Source: Micromonospora sp. R77 (GTDB lineage Bacteria; Actinomycetota; Actinomycetes; Mycobacteriales; Micromonosporaceae). From it: 64,000 nucleotides of DNA. Position numbers and translations under genes: made by a program. This document shows positions 34,596-44,906 of this stretch, one piece after another. The stretch's first letter is position 1, and each line of letters starts with the position of its first letter. The notes beneath the pieces are model-generated. The model did no database searches. It was not told the DNA's origin and saw only the letters and a list, made by a program, of their open reading frames with translations. The stretch is taken from contig NZ_JALDST010000001.1 in assembly GCF_022747945.1 (NCBI RefSeq), positions 1,116,001 to 1,180,000 of the forward strand, written 5' to 3'.

Positions 34596-36638
34596 TCACC
34601 GGAGGTGGTGCTGGGGGGAAGCGAGGATCGTCCGCGCGACGGCGGCGATGGCCCCGTTGAAGGTGGCGTCGACCTTGGTGGTCGCTGAGACCCCGGCGAC
34701 GCCCAGGACCAGCGCCTTCTCCTTGGCGCTGAGCTTCTGGTGCACCAGCCGAACCGCCAGCGCGTCCACGTACGCCCCGGCGGTGGCCGGCGGCCGGGCC
34801 ACCAGCTTCTCCGGCTTGGGATAGGTGAACTGCTTGCGCCAGCCGCCGAGCAGGTCGCCGGCCTCGTTCCAGCCGTCGACCATGGTGCCGGCCGAGGTCC
34901 AGGCGACGTAGACGTCGGCGTAGCCGTCCGGGGTGGGCTTGCCCATCGGGTACTGGCCCAGCTCGCGCATCTTGTCCTGGATCTGCCGCAGCCCCTGCTG
35001 GTAGGGGGTGCGCCGGTCGTCGCCGGTGAACCCGGCCGACGCCTCCGGCGCCACCCCGAGGGCCCGGTACGTGGCGACCAGGTACTCCATCGGCCGGCGT
35101 ACCTTCTGCCCCACTGCGGCCCAGAACTCCGACGAGCTGAACAGCGTGATCAGCAGCGGCTTGATCAGACCCTTGTTCGCCGCGTACGTCTTGGCCAGCC
35201 GGTCCACCAGTGACTTCGGCGGGGTGTCCGAGACGAACCGGGTGGCGAGGCTGCGGGCCACGTACTGGGCGGTCGACGGGTGCAGCGCGATGTAGGCGAT
35301 GTACCGGTCGATCGTCGCGTCGGCGACCTTCGGGTCGGCCGAGTTGTTCGGGTGGCTGAAGCCGAGGATCTTCACCTTGCCGAGGTAGTGCCGCTCGGGG
35401 AAGAACATGTACTTCCCGTCGGCGACGCCGCGGCCGGTCTGGAGCATCGCGGCCTGCCGGACGTCCTTCTCGGTGTAGCCGCCGTCGACGCCGACCGAGT
35501 AGAGCTCCAGGTTCTCCCGGGCCAGGTTCTCGTTCACCGCGTCCTTGCGGGAGTCCACCTGGTTCAGATAGAGCAGCAGCGCCGGGTGCTTGTTCGCGGC
35601 GACCAGCATCTCCGGGTAGCTGCCGAGCGCGTGCTTGCGGATGACGTCCCGGTCGAACGAGTTGCGGTAGACCTCGCCGCCGTCGAAGTCGGCGGCGACG
35701 TGCAGGAAGTCGTTCCAGAAGTCGACCATCACCTCGAACAGCTGCCGGTCCGACCAGATCTGCCGGGCGATCGTGGCGTCGACCGTCTCCTTCTCCGGCT
35801 GGACACCGCGCTCGTTGAGCTGGTCCCGCTGGTCGCGCAGCTGCTGCGGGGTGAGCTTGAGGCTGGGCAGCTCGGCGAGCTTCAGCTCGGCCTTGGTCGG
35901 CGCGATCTTCTCCGGGTCGAGCTGCCAGCGCAGCCACGCGTCGATGCCGAGCCGCTTGATGTCGGCCAGCACCTTGGGCGTCGGACCGAAGGTGGCCCGG
36001 CTGGCCAGGTGCCGGATCGGGTCCTTGGCGAGCACCGTCTTGACGGTCACCTGGGTCTCCGCCGCCGCGGCGGCCGGGCCGGAGAAGATCCGCCCGCCGG
36101 TCGGCGAGTTCTTCTTCAGCGCCGCACCGGCCCGGGAGCCCATGTAGCTCTCGTTCTGCTCGGTGTAGGTGCGTACCGTGCTGGGCTGCTGGCCGCTGGG
36201 TCGGGCCGCGGTGCCGTCGGTGACCGTGGTGCCGGTGGCGTCACCGGTCACCGGGGCGTCGGCGAAGAGGCCACGCACCTGGGGGGTCATCGCCAGGGCG
36301 GCGCCACCGGCGACCACCGCGGCGGTGCCACCGAGCGCGGCGAGGGCCCGCCGCCGGCCGACCCGTCGGCCCGGCTCGTCGTCGTCCAGGTTGGGCAGCC
36401 CGGGGCCGGACTGCGGGTAACCGGGCTGCGGGTAGCCGGCCTGCTGCGGCTGCCCCTGCCGGCCGAAGCCGTCCGGACCCACCCACTGTGGACCCTGCGC
36501 GGGGAGCGTGCCGGTGTTGCCGGCGTACCCGCCGTGGCCCGCCTCGGTGCCGTACGGCGCGTCGGCGGTGAGGTGCTGGCGTCCGTCCCAGCCGCGGCCG
36601 GGCCGCGGTCGACGTGGTGGCACATTCTGGTCGGCCAT
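34596..36638 (-). CDS. DUF1800 family exported protein
   Basis: 680 residues. A Gly/Pro/Gln-rich N-terminal cytoplasmic tail (about 1-85) is followed by RRVGRRRALAALGGTAAVVA, a twin-arginine-like signal or anchor. The DUF1800 domain (about 215-670) shows HLASRATFGPTPKVLADIKR, FWNDFLHVAADFDG, LARENLELYSVGVDGGYTEK and, near the end, LLGGWRKQFTYPKPEKL. DUF1800 proteins are nearly always encoded beside DUF1501 and have no established function. It is the first gene of the operon and stops 8 nt before the DUF1501 ATG. Confidence 0.9.
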   Translation of the reverse strand: MADQNVPPRRPRPGRGWDGRQHLTADAPYGTEAGHGGYAGNTGTLPAQGPQWVGPDGFGRQGQPQQAGYPQPGYPQSGPGLPNLDDDEPGRRVGRRRALAALGGTAAVVAGGAALAMTPQVRGLFADAPVTGDATGTTVTDGTAARPSGQQPSTVRTYTEQNESYMGSRAGAALKKNSPTGGRIFSGPAAAAAETQVTVKTVLAKDPIRHLASRATFGPTPKVLADIKRLGIDAWLRWQLDPEKIAPTKAELKLAELPSLKLTPQQLRDQRDQLNERGVQPEKETVDATIARQIWSDRQLFEVMVDFWNDFLHVAADFDGGEVYRNSFDRDVIRKHALGSYPEMLVAANKHPALLLYLNQVDSRKDAVNENLARENLELYSVGVDGGYTEKDVRQAAMLQTGRGVADGKYMFFPERHYLGKVKILGFSHPNNSADPKVADATIDRYIAYIALHPSTAQYVARSLATRFVSDTPPKSLVDRLAKTYAANKGLIKPLLITLFSSSEFWAAVGQKVRRPMEYLVATYRALGVAPEASAGFTGDDRRTPYQQGLRQIQDKMRELGQYPMGKPTPDGYADVYVAWTSAGTMVDGWNEAGDLLGGWRKQFTYPKPEKLVARPPATAGAYVDALAVRLVHQKLSAKEKALVLGVAGVSATTKVDATFNGAIAAVARTILASPQHHLR

Positions 36639-37101
36639 GTACCAATCCCGTTTTCTTCGAGCGCCGACCCGGCTGCGACCGGGGGAAGGGCCAGCAGCGG
36701 CGGCGACTGTTGCGGAGGAGTTGTTACGGGAAAGTAGCCATGGGCCGGACGGGTCTCAAGGCGCGCCGACGACGCCCGCGAGGGCACTTAAGACGGTGCT
36801 CAGGGCCGGTCCCCGGTGACTGGTCCGCCCCGGTCCGGTCCCCGACGTCCGGAGCAGGGACGACGCGGCGTCGCACGGCCGGGGCGTAACGTTTGGGGGC
36901 GATGCGGCGCTGGCGCGGCCGTTCATTGCCACAGGGAAACTTAAGGCGGGGATAAGCCTGCCCTGTGCCCGCCCGGGCGGAAGATCCGATCCGCCCCGCC
37001 GGCCCCCGGCACCGCGAAAGTAGCACCAGCAGGAGCGCGTGACCGCCCCCCGTTGCGGGTATGCCGCCGAACCGCTGAAGCCGTGAGGGGAAGGCACCGC
37101 C
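36639..37101. other. Divergent intergenic region
   Basis: This 463-nt stretch holds the promoter of the DUF1800-apbE operon (minus) and that of the DUF3040 gene (plus). AGGGGAAGG at 37086-37094 is the DUF3040 ribosome site. I see no reliable -35/-10 pair and no supported gene. Confidence 0.45.
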
Positions 37102-37359
37102 ATGCTCAGCAAAGAGGATCAGCGCAGGTTCGAGCAGATCACCCGTCAGCTGCGGGAGAGCGACCCGCAGTTCTTCGCCCGGCTCGACCAGCGCGCCCGG
37201 GCCCGTCGTGGCCGCTACCTGATGCTGTTGACCATCGTGCTGTGGGCCTCGCTGCCGGCGATGACCGTGCTGGCCGGCCGGCTGGCCGGTGCCGTCTGCG
37301 CCGTGGTGCTGGTGGCCAACGCCGGACTCATGTGGCGGTTCCGGCGGCGCTGGCTATGA
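37102..37359 (+). CDS. DUF3040 small membrane protein
   Basis: An 85-residue protein: MLSKEDQRRFEQITRQLRES at the N-terminus, then two hydrophobic helices (GRYLMLLTIVLWASLPAMTV and AGAVCAVVLVANAGLMW). This is the DUF3040 layout, common in actinomycetes and of unknown function. The ATG at 37102 has AGGGGAAGG upstream. Its 3' end overlaps the convergent SWIM gene by a few bases. Confidence 0.85.
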   Translation: MLSKEDQRRFEQITRQLRESDPQFFARLDQRARARRGRYLMLLTIVLWASLPAMTVLAGRLAGAVCAVVLVANAGLMWRFRRRWL

Positions 37360-38243
37360 CCCGTCCGGCTCGGACGGGCCGAACTCCCGGTATGCCCGGC
37401 GCAGCCGCTCGACCAGGCCGGGACCGCCGATGGCCGCCCCCGGCGGGGCGAGCTGGCGCAACAGCAGCTCCGCACCGGTGGCCAGGGTCGGCGGCCGGTC
37501 GGGCAGCGGCACCGGGGCAGCCAGAACCGGTCCACCGCGTCGGCCGGGTCGGGCGCGGGCAGCGCGCCGAGCGCCCGGGCCGCGCCGGCCGCCGGGAGCT
37601 CCGGCGTGGACGGTGCCGGCCCGACGACGGCCGGCCGGTCGTCCGACGCCTCGGGGGTGCGCAGCGTACGCAGCCGGTCCAGCAGTTCGGCCCGGCTGCG
37701 GCCCCGCCAGTGCAGCAACCGGAACGGGTCGGCGTCGAACGCCTCGGCGAGCAGGTAGAAGCTGGCCGCCAGGTGCTTGCACGGGACCGCGAAGTCGGGG
37801 CAGGAGCAGTCCTGCGTCAGCTCGGCCACGCCGGCCGGGAAGAGCGGGGCACCGGCGTGGGCGAACACCTGCTCCAGCTCGGGCGGGAGGTCACCGGCGA
37901 GCAGCCGGGCGCTGAAGAACGCCTGGCCGGCCAGTTCCGCCTCGATCCGGTCCCAGACCTCGGGCGGGAACGCCGGCAACCCGATCCGCACCCGGTACGG
38001 CTCGGGCCGGGAGCCCTGCACCGCCGCGGTGACCAGCCCCGGCGTCACCTCCAGCCGCAGCACCTGGCCCCGGCGCGCGTACGCCCGGCCCCGGGTGAGC
38101 CGGGTGCCCAGCGCGAACGACTCCAGCACCTCCAGGAACCGCCGCGACCACCACGACCGGCCGATCGCGCCCCGGGTGCTGCGCGCCTTCAGCCCGCCCT
38201 CGACGCGGCGGGGCGGGCCGTACTCCGCGAAGGGGCTGCTCAC
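37354..38243 (-). CDS. SWIM zinc-finger protein, apparent frameshift
   Basis: About 295 residues when two frames are joined. The first frame, from the GTG at 38243, carries the SWIM finger DCSCPDFAVPCKHLAASFYL (CxCx(n)CxH, near residue 145) and runs to DAVDRFWL. The C-terminal part, APVPLPDRPPTLATGAELLL to the stop at 37354, is one frame away. One missing base in the CCGGGGCAG at 37512-37520 explains it. SWIM fingers bind nucleic acid or protein. In actinomycetes this protein is encoded with an SNF2 ATPase, as here, with a 4-nt overlap, so the two probably act together on DNA. Confidence 0.85.
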
Positions 38244-41200
38244 TCCACCACCGCCCCGGACTCCAGCGCGAACAGCTCCCGCAGCGCCCCGGTGGACAGC
38301 TCGGTGACCCACTGCTCGCCGCTGCCCACCACCCGGGACGCCAGGCTGCGCTTGTCGGCGATCATCGCGGCCACCTTCTCCTCGACGGTGCCCGCGCAGA
38401 CGAACTTGCGGACCTGCACCCGCCGGCGCTGGCCGATCCGGAACGCCCGGTCGGTGGCCTGGTCCTCGACGGCCGGGTTCCACCACCGGTCCACGTGCAC
38501 CACGTGGTTGGCGGCGGTGAGGGTGAGCCCGGTACCGCCGGCCTTGAGCGACAGGACGAAGAGCGGCGGGCCGTCCGGGGACTGGAACCGGGTCACCATG
38601 GCGTCCCGGTCGGCCTTGCCCACCCCGCCGTGCAGATAGAGCACCTCCCGGCCGACCCGGGCCGACAGGTGCCCGCGCAGCATCCCGCCGAACTCGGCGT
38701 ACTGGGTGAAGAGCAGGGCCTTCTCGCCCGCGGCGAGCACCTCGTCGACGATCTCCTCCAGCCGTTCCAGCTTGCCGGACCGGCCGGGCAGCGCCGAGCC
38801 GTCGCGCAGCAGCTGCGCCGGGTGGTTGCAGACCTGCTTGAGCCGGGTCATGGTGGCCAGCACCAGCCCCCGGCGCTCGATCCCGTCACTGGACTCGATC
38901 CTGGCCATCATGTCGTCGACCACGGCCCGGTAGAGGGCGGCCTGCTCGGCGGTGAGGTTGCACAGCACCTCCATCTCCAGCTTCTCCGGCAGGTCGGAGA
39001 TGATCGACGCGTCGGTCTTGAGCCGGCGCAGCACGAACGGCCCGGTGATCCGGCGCAGCCGCGCGGCCACCTCCTCGTCGCCGTGCCGCTCGATCGGCTC
39101 GGCGTAGGCCTTCCGGAAGGCGGCGGCCGGGCCGAGCAGCCCCGGGTTGGCGAACTGCATGATCGACCAGAGGTCGGCGAGCCGGTTCTCCACCGGCGTA
39201 CCGGTGACCGCGACCCGGTGCCGCGCGGGCAGCGACCGGACCGCCTCGGCCTGCCGGGTGGAGGCGTTCTTGATCGCCTGGGCCTCGTCCACCACCACCC
39301 GGTGCCAGTCGATCCCGGCCAGCGCGACGGCGTCGCGGGCGGCCACCGAATAGGTGGTGAGGACCAGGTCCGCGGCGTGCACGGCCGCCGCGAACTCCGC
39401 GCCGCGCGCCCGCTCGGCCCCGTGGTGCACGTGTACGCGCAACCCGGGGGCGAACTTCGCCGCCTCCCGCTGCCAGTTGCCGACCAGCGACATCGGGCAG
39501 ACCAGCAGGGTCGGTCCCGCCTCGGGCGGGTCCCCGGCGAGCAGGGCCAGCAGCTGCACCGTCTTGCCCAGCCCCATGTCGTCGGCGAGCACGCCGCCCA
39601 GCCCGAGCGACTGGAGGAACGCCAGCCACGCCAGCCCCCGCCGCTGGTACGGCCGCAGCGTCCCGTGGAACCCCGGCGGCGGGTCGGCCGGGGTGAGCCG
39701 CCGTTCCGCCTCCCCGGCGAGCAGCTCACCGAGCGCCCCGTCGGCGGTCACCTCCAGCACCGGCAGCTCGTCCGGCCGGTCGCCGCCGGCCAGCCCCAGC
39801 CGGAGCAGGTCGGCCACGGTGAACTCGCCGGCCGAGCGGAGCAGCCGCAGGCCGGCGGCGAGCCGCTTCGGGTCCAGCTCGACCCAGCGCCCGCGCAGCC
39901 GGACCAGCGGGGACTTCACCTCGGCCAGGGCGGCCAGTTCCTCGGCGGTCAGCGGCTGGTCGCCGAGGGCCACCTCCCAGCGGTAGTCGACCAGGGCGTC
40001 CAGGCCGAGCGCGCTCGTGGCGGCGACGGTCCCCGGCGCGGTCCGGCTGCGCGCCCGCAGCCGCGCCCCCAGCCGCGACGAGGGACGCCGCCACCAGGAC
40101 GGCAGCAGCACCCCGAAACCGGCCGCGTGCAGCACCGGCGCGCCCTCGCGGAGGAACCGGTGCGCCCCCTCCGGGTCCAGCTCCATCCCCTCCGGCGTGG
40201 CGGTACGCAGCGCGTCGTCCAGCTCCGGCCAGAGCCGGCTGGCCCGGCCCAGCTCGGCCAGCAGGGTCTCCTGCGGGGCGTCCACCGCGAGCGCGTCCAG
40301 CGTGCCGGGGGCCCGCCACACCTGGGCCGCGTCGACCAGCAGCCCCGGTTCGTCGGCCGGGTGCAGGCCGAACTCCACCCGCCACCGGCCGCCCGGTGCC
40401 ACCACGGCGGTGGGATCGGCGGGCACCACCAGCAACGGCTCGTCGATCTCGTCGGGATCCGGCTCGACCAGCCGGAAGCCGGCCCGTACAGGCGCCACCG
40501 ACGGCGTCCCGCTGCCACTGTTCCAGCTCGGTACGCAGCACCTCCAGCGCGGCCGGGTCGGTGGCGAACTCGCGCCGCTCACCGGTCAGCGCCCCCAGCC
40601 AGGCCGGCACCGCACCGCCCGGTCGCATTCCCCGGGTCAGGACGGTCCCGCCGAGCGCGGCCCGGGCGGCGGCGTCGGTCAGCGCGTCCAGCGCGTCGGC
40701 GACCAGCGGGCCGGGCCCGTCCACCTCGGGCGCGTCGCGCGGGGTAGCCGCGCGGGCGGCCGGGGGCAGGGCGACGGCGAGAGCGCGGGCCCAGCCGGCG
40801 TCCGTGCCGGTCAGCAGGGGCCGCCAGACGGCCCGCGCGGTCACCTTCCCGGCCAGCCGGCGACGGCGGGATCGGCGACGGCCGGCAGGAGGCGGCCCCG
40901 GCCGACCAGGTCGGCGGCGAAGTCGGCGATCCCGGCCAGGTGGCGCAGGGTGGCCCCGGGCACGGCGGGCGGTCGTCGAGGGCCCGGAGCAGGGCGAGCG
41001 CGGCGTCCGGGGCGTACACCAGGGTGGGGACGCGCCAACCGGCGAGGGTGACCGGGCCGCGCACCGAGTTCCGCGACGGCGGTCCGGACCAGCTCCGGTG
41101 AGTCCAGCGGCGAGCCGGCCCGGGTGGGCAGGGTGAGCGGGACGGTGGTCGCCTCGGCCGGCAGGTCGCCGACGACGGCGGCCAGGGTGGCGTGGTCGGC

Positions 41201-41330
41201 GGCGAACGGGTGGGGGCGCTCGCGCGGGCGCGCGGCCGGGCCGGCGCGGCGCCCGGGACGGCAGCGCGCTCTCCTCGGCCCAGACGGCGAGCCCGACACC
41301 GGACAGCCACACCCCGTGGATGACCAGCAC
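38240..41330 (-). pseudogene. SNF2-family ATPase with scrambled N-terminal frame
   Basis: The C-terminal 760 or so codons are intact and hold a complete SNF2/RapA-like ATPase: DDMGLGKTVQLLALL (Walker A), VVDEAQAIKNAST (DExx), AVTGTPVENRLADLW, LSLKAGGTGLTLTAANHVVH and QATDRAFRIGQRRRVQ. The N-terminus, from the GTG at 41330 (LVIHGVWLSGVGLAVWAEES), is recognisable only by switching frame about six times: near 41262, 41225, 41065, 40965, 40855 and 40500. Joined, it gives a protein of about 1000 residues, normal for this family. Either the region is degenerate or read quality was poor there. It is coupled to the SWIM gene by a 4-nt overlap. Confidence 0.8.
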
Positions 41331-41392
41331 ACGCTCCCCCTCGTCGACGCCCGCCCCAGGATAGGCGGCGTCGGCGGGCTACCGTCGGCGCC

Positions 41393-42264
41393 ATGTTCGA
41401 TCTTCTCGTGCTCGGCGGGCTCGGCGTGGACATCCGCGCCCAGGTGCCCGGGCTCCCGCTGCCGGCCGTCGACTCGCTCCCCGTCCCCCCGATCGACCTG
41501 CGGATCGGCAACACCGGTGCCGGGGTGGCCCTGGCGGCGCACGCGCTGGGGCTGCGGGTGGCGCTGGTCGACGTGCTGGGCGCCGATCCGGCCGGTGCCG
41601 TGGTGCGGACGGCGCTGGCCCGGACGTCGGTGCACGCGGTGCTGGTCGACGCCCCGGCGGGCACCCGACGCTCGGTGAACCTGGTCGACCCGGACGGGCG
41701 GCGGATGTCGCTGTACGACCCGCGCCCCTGGCAGGGCCGGCGCCGTTCCCGGCGGCCGAGCTGGCCGCGCTGGTCGGGGAGGCGGCCCACGTCCATGTCT
41801 CGATCATGGACTGGGCGCGCGACGTCCTGCCGCAGGTGCGCGCCGCGCTCCCCGCCGGGGTGACCCTCTCCACCGACCTGCACGACTGGGACGGCGACAA
41901 CCCCTATCACCGGCCCTTCGCCGAGGCCGCCGACCTGGTCTTCGTCAGCGGCGTACGGCTCGGCGACCGGGCCGCCGCGCTCGCCGCCGGGCTGGCGCCG
42001 CGCACCGTGCTGGTGACCGGCGGCGAGGCCGGTGCCGTCCTGTACGCCCCGGACGCCCCGTCGCTGGCGGTGCCCGCCGCCGTCCCGCCCGCCCCGGTGC
42101 GGGACACCAACGGCGCGGGGGACGCCTTCGTCGCCGGGGTGGTGGCCGCCCGTCGGCGCGGCGACGCGCTGCCCGACGCGGTCGGCTACGCCGCGCGGGT
42201 CGCCGCCGCCGCGATCACCCACGACGGCATGGAGTATCCGCCCGGCCTGCTGCCCCGGCCGTGA
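41393..42264 (+). CDS. PfkB-family carbohydrate kinase, apparent frameshift
   Basis: About 290 residues when joined. The first part has LLVLGGLGVDIRA and IGNTGAGVALAAHALGLRVA (sugar-binding region) and runs to LYDPRPWQG. The second frame continues PFPAAELAALVGEAAHVHVS and then MDWARDVLPQ, and carries the catalytic DTNGAGDAFVAGVV near the C-terminus. A missing G in CAGGGCCGG near 41733 explains the break. PfkB enzymes phosphorylate sugars or nucleosides; the substrate is unknown. It is divergent from the SNF2 gene. Confidence 0.82.
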
Positions 42265-42282
42265 GCCGGCGCCGGGCACCCG

Positions 42283-42804
42283 TCAGATCGCCCCGGTCTC
42301 GCCGTCGGTGAGCTCGCGGAGGATGTCGGCGTGCCCGGCGTGCCGGGCGGTCTCCTCGATCATGTGGACCAGCACCCAGCGCAGCGACACCTCACCGAGC
42401 AGCGGGTGCGGCACCACGTGGTCGAGGTCGAACCGGGCCGCCACCTCCCGCGACCGCACGCAGGCGGCCTCGTACGCCGTGGCCAGCCCGTCGACCGTCT
42501 CCCCCTCGTCGAGGGTGAAGCCGCCCGTGCTGCCCTCCTCGGCGGTGACGTGGACCTCGCCCGGTCCGGGCGTGAAGAGCCGGGGGAACCAGTTGCCCTC
42601 CACCAGGGTCAGGTGTTTGAGCAGGCCGGCGAGGGTGGTCAGGGACGGCACCAGGCGGCGGCTCGCGTCGGCGTGCGCCAGCCCCCGCACCTTCCGCAGC
42701 ACGATGCCCCGGTGGAAGTCGAGGAACGACTCCAGGACCGCTCGCTCGTCGCCCGTGCGGGCGCGGACCGGGCCGAGGGTGGGATCGATCTTGATGTCCG
42801 CCAT
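42283..42804 (-). CDS. DinB/DUF664 family protein
   Basis: A 173-residue four-helix-bundle protein. His residues at TTLAGLLKHLTLVEGNWF and at ETARHAGHADILRELTDG are the metal ligands expected of DinB-like/DUF664 proteins. Relatives are metal-dependent, and some are thiol transferases (bacillithiol or mycothiol-dependent). The ATG at 42804 starts MADIKIDPTLGP. It stands alone. Confidence 0.85.
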   Translation of the reverse strand: MADIKIDPTLGPVRARTGDERAVLESFLDFHRGIVLRKVRGLAHADASRRLVPSLTTLAGLLKHLTLVEGNWFPRLFTPGPGEVHVTAEEGSTGGFTLDEGETVDGLATAYEAACVRSREVAARFDLDHVVPHPLLGEVSLRWVLVHMIEETARHAGHADILRELTDGETGAI

Positions 42805-42886
42805 CGGACCACCGTAACCACGGCGGCGGCCCGCCGCTGCCCCGCTATCCGCTGCGCACCCGCCGGACCCGGGGCAGGATGGGCGC

Positions 42887-43093
42887 ATGGCATCCACGGC
42901 ACAGATTCCCCTGGTGGGCGGCGAGGCCGACGGTGAGACCGTCACCGTCGAGCTGGACAGCAACGGCCGTCCGCCGCTGACCCACCACCACCTCGGCGAG
43001 CAGGGGCTGGCCGAGGCGCAGATCTACGAGCTGGAGTCCGACGACGGGCGCGGCCAGCCGTGGATCTACACCTGGCGGGGCCCGGCGGTCTGA
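42887..43093 (+). CDS. Small hypothetical protein
   Basis: 68 residues, acidic, beginning MASTAQIPLVGGEADGETVT. The pattern VELDSNGRPPLTHHHLGEQG and a C-terminal IYTWRGPAV suggest a small beta-rich fold. No family is recognised. It lies between two minus-strand genes, and its stop is 7 nt from the pyruvyl transferase stop. Confidence 0.6.
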   Translation: MASTAQIPLVGGEADGETVTVELDSNGRPPLTHHHLGEQGLAEAQIYELESDDGRGQPWIYTWRGPAV

Positions 43094-43099
43094 GCGGGC

Positions 43100-44242
43100 T
43101 CACGCCGGGGACATGACCCGCGAGCGGATGCTCTCCAGCACGCCCCGGGTCACCTGCGAGGTGCCCCGGGCCTGCTCGCAGACCTCGGCCACCCGCCGGG
43201 CGGTGGCCTCCGCCCGCGACTCCCGCTCGTCCCACAGCCGGTCCACCTCGGCCAGCAGCGGGCCCTCCACCTCCCGCTCCACGCCACGCAGCGCCGGCAC
43301 GCCGAGCCGCTGGGCCAGGTCGAAGACCTTCCCGGCGTACGGCAGCGGCAGGAACGGCGTGCCCTGCATGGCGGCGAAGATCAGGAAGTGCAGTCGCATG
43401 CCGACCGCCAGGTCGAAGTGCCGCATCAGCCCCAGCACCTGCCGGGGCGAATAGTCGCCGTGCAGGATCCGCCCCCGCTCGGCGGCGACCATGTGCGACA
43501 TCACGCCGTGCGAGTGCCGGATGTCGTCGCGTTCCATCGGCACGAAGAGCACGTACGCGTCGATCCGGTGCACCAGGAAGTCGCTGATCTGGGCGAGCAG
43601 CCGGTGGTAGCCGTCCACGTCGAGGCGCTCGGCGGCCCGGCCCGGTTCCCGGACGCTCAGCCCGACCAGCCGCGTGCCGGCCGGCACGCCCTCCTCCCGC
43701 AGCCAGCTCTCCGGGAAGTCCTCGGGCTCCAACAGGAACGCCGGGTCGGCGGTGACGGTGATCGGGTTCACCAGCCCGGCCTCCTCCAGCACCATCCGGG
43801 ACTCCTGGTCCCGGACGGTGACCTCGGTGGCCTCGGCGAGGGTCTCCCGCACCATGCCGCTGTCCACGCCGTCGCTGAGCGGCCCCACCCCCACCGCGTA
43901 CGTCAGCAGGGGCAGCCCGCGCTCCTGCGCGACCCGGACCACCCGCAGGTAACGCCGCGCCTCCCGGTCGTAGAGGATGCCCCCTCCGCCGAGGATCAGC
44001 AGGTCCAGTTCCGCCAGCACCACCGACGAGTCGGCCCGGCTGACGCCCTCCCAGGGCACCGCCTCCACGTCCGGGTGGGCCAGCGCGGTGTGCGCGGGGT
44101 TCCGGGAGAAGACGATGATCCGGGCCCTCGGCTCCTGCTGCCGCAGGTCGGCGAGGAGACCGCTGAGGATCGCCTCGTCGCCCAGGTTGCGACCGCCGTA
44201 CGAGCCGAGCACCCCGATGGTCAGTCCGGCGCCGTCCCTCAT
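43100..44242 (-). CDS. Polysaccharide pyruvyl transferase-like protein
   Basis: A 380-residue CsaB-like enzyme. The N-terminus GVLGSYGGRNLGDEAILSGL and LDLLILGGGGILYDREARRY form the donor-site loops. LVGLSVREPGRAA begins the second domain, and MRLHFLIFAAMQGTPFLPLP is the conserved C-terminal motif. The family adds pyruvate ketals (from PEP) to wall or exopolysaccharide sugars, although many actinobacterial members are untested. The ATG at 44242 follows GGGAGGAGC. No glycan genes flank it. Confidence 0.85.
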   Translation of the reverse strand: MRDGAGLTIGVLGSYGGRNLGDEAILSGLLADLRQQEPRARIIVFSRNPAHTALAHPDVEAVPWEGVSRADSSVVLAELDLLILGGGGILYDREARRYLRVVRVAQERGLPLLTYAVGVGPLSDGVDSGMVRETLAEATEVTVRDQESRMVLEEAGLVNPITVTADPAFLLEPEDFPESWLREEGVPAGTRLVGLSVREPGRAAERLDVDGYHRLLAQISDFLVHRIDAYVLFVPMERDDIRHSHGVMSHMVAAERGRILHGDYSPRQVLGLMRHFDLAVGMRLHFLIFAAMQGTPFLPLPYAGKVFDLAQRLGVPALRGVEREVEGPLLAEVDRLWDERESRAEATARRVAEVCEQARGTSQVTRGVLESIRSRVMSPA

Positions 44243-44309
44243 CCGTGCTCCTCCCGGGTCGCCTCCGCCGCGGTTTCCCGCTGGACCGGTGGACATACCT
44301 GGGCCCGGG

Positions 44310-44888
44310 TCAGCCGCTGGCCGTACCGACCAGTCGGGACACCAGGGCGGAGACCACCTGGTCGGGGTCGAACCCGGCGTCGACGGAGGTGGTGAGCAGG
44401 TCCAGCAGCAGGCCGTCGACGGCGTAGTGCAGCAGGGCGACCTCGAAGGCGCCGCCGGGCAGCCCGGCCGCGACGTGGAAGGCGACGTCGTCGGCGTATC
44501 CCCGGCGGAGCACGTCGCCGAGGGCCCGGCGCAGCTCGGGCCGGCGGGACCCTTCCAGCCGCAGCTCGAACAGCGCCCGGGTGAGGTCGGGCTCCCGGGT
44601 GGTCCGCTCGACGATGTCCCGCAGGTAGTCGGTGACCAGCGCCAACGACGGCTGGCGCGCGCCCAGCCGGGCCAGCACCGCCGGGTCCGGCGCCAGTCGG
44701 TCGAAGATCCGTTCGGCGAGGCCGGCGAGCAGCGCGGCCCGGGACGGGAAGTAGTTGGAGGCCGTGCCGGTCGGCAGGCCCGCCTCCGCGTCGACGGCGC
44801 GGTGGGTCAGCCCGCGCGCGCCGGCGGCGGCGAGCACCCGCAGCCCGGCGTCGGCGAGCAGGGTACGTCGTTCCGGGTTCCTGGCCAC
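44310..44888 (-). CDS. TetR family transcriptional regulator
   Basis: 192 residues. The HTH (about 8-50) reads LLADAGLRVLAAAGARGLTH, RAVDAEAGLPTGTASNYFPS. The rest is the all-helical ligand and dimer domain. The GTG at 44888 follows AGGGTG. It is divergent from the DHFR-like gene, and two ACCACGAC sites in the gap are the likely operators. Confidence 0.88.
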   Translation of the reverse strand: MARNPERRTLLADAGLRVLAAAGARGLTHRAVDAEAGLPTGTASNYFPSRAALLAGLAERIFDRLAPDPAVLARLGARQPSLALVTDYLRDIVERTTREPDLTRALFELRLEGSRRPELRRALGDVLRRGYADDVAFHVAAGLPGGAFEVALLHYAVDGLLLDLLTTSVDAGFDPDQVVSALVSRLVGTASG

Positions 44889-44906
44889 CCGAACACCCTA
44901 GCAATA

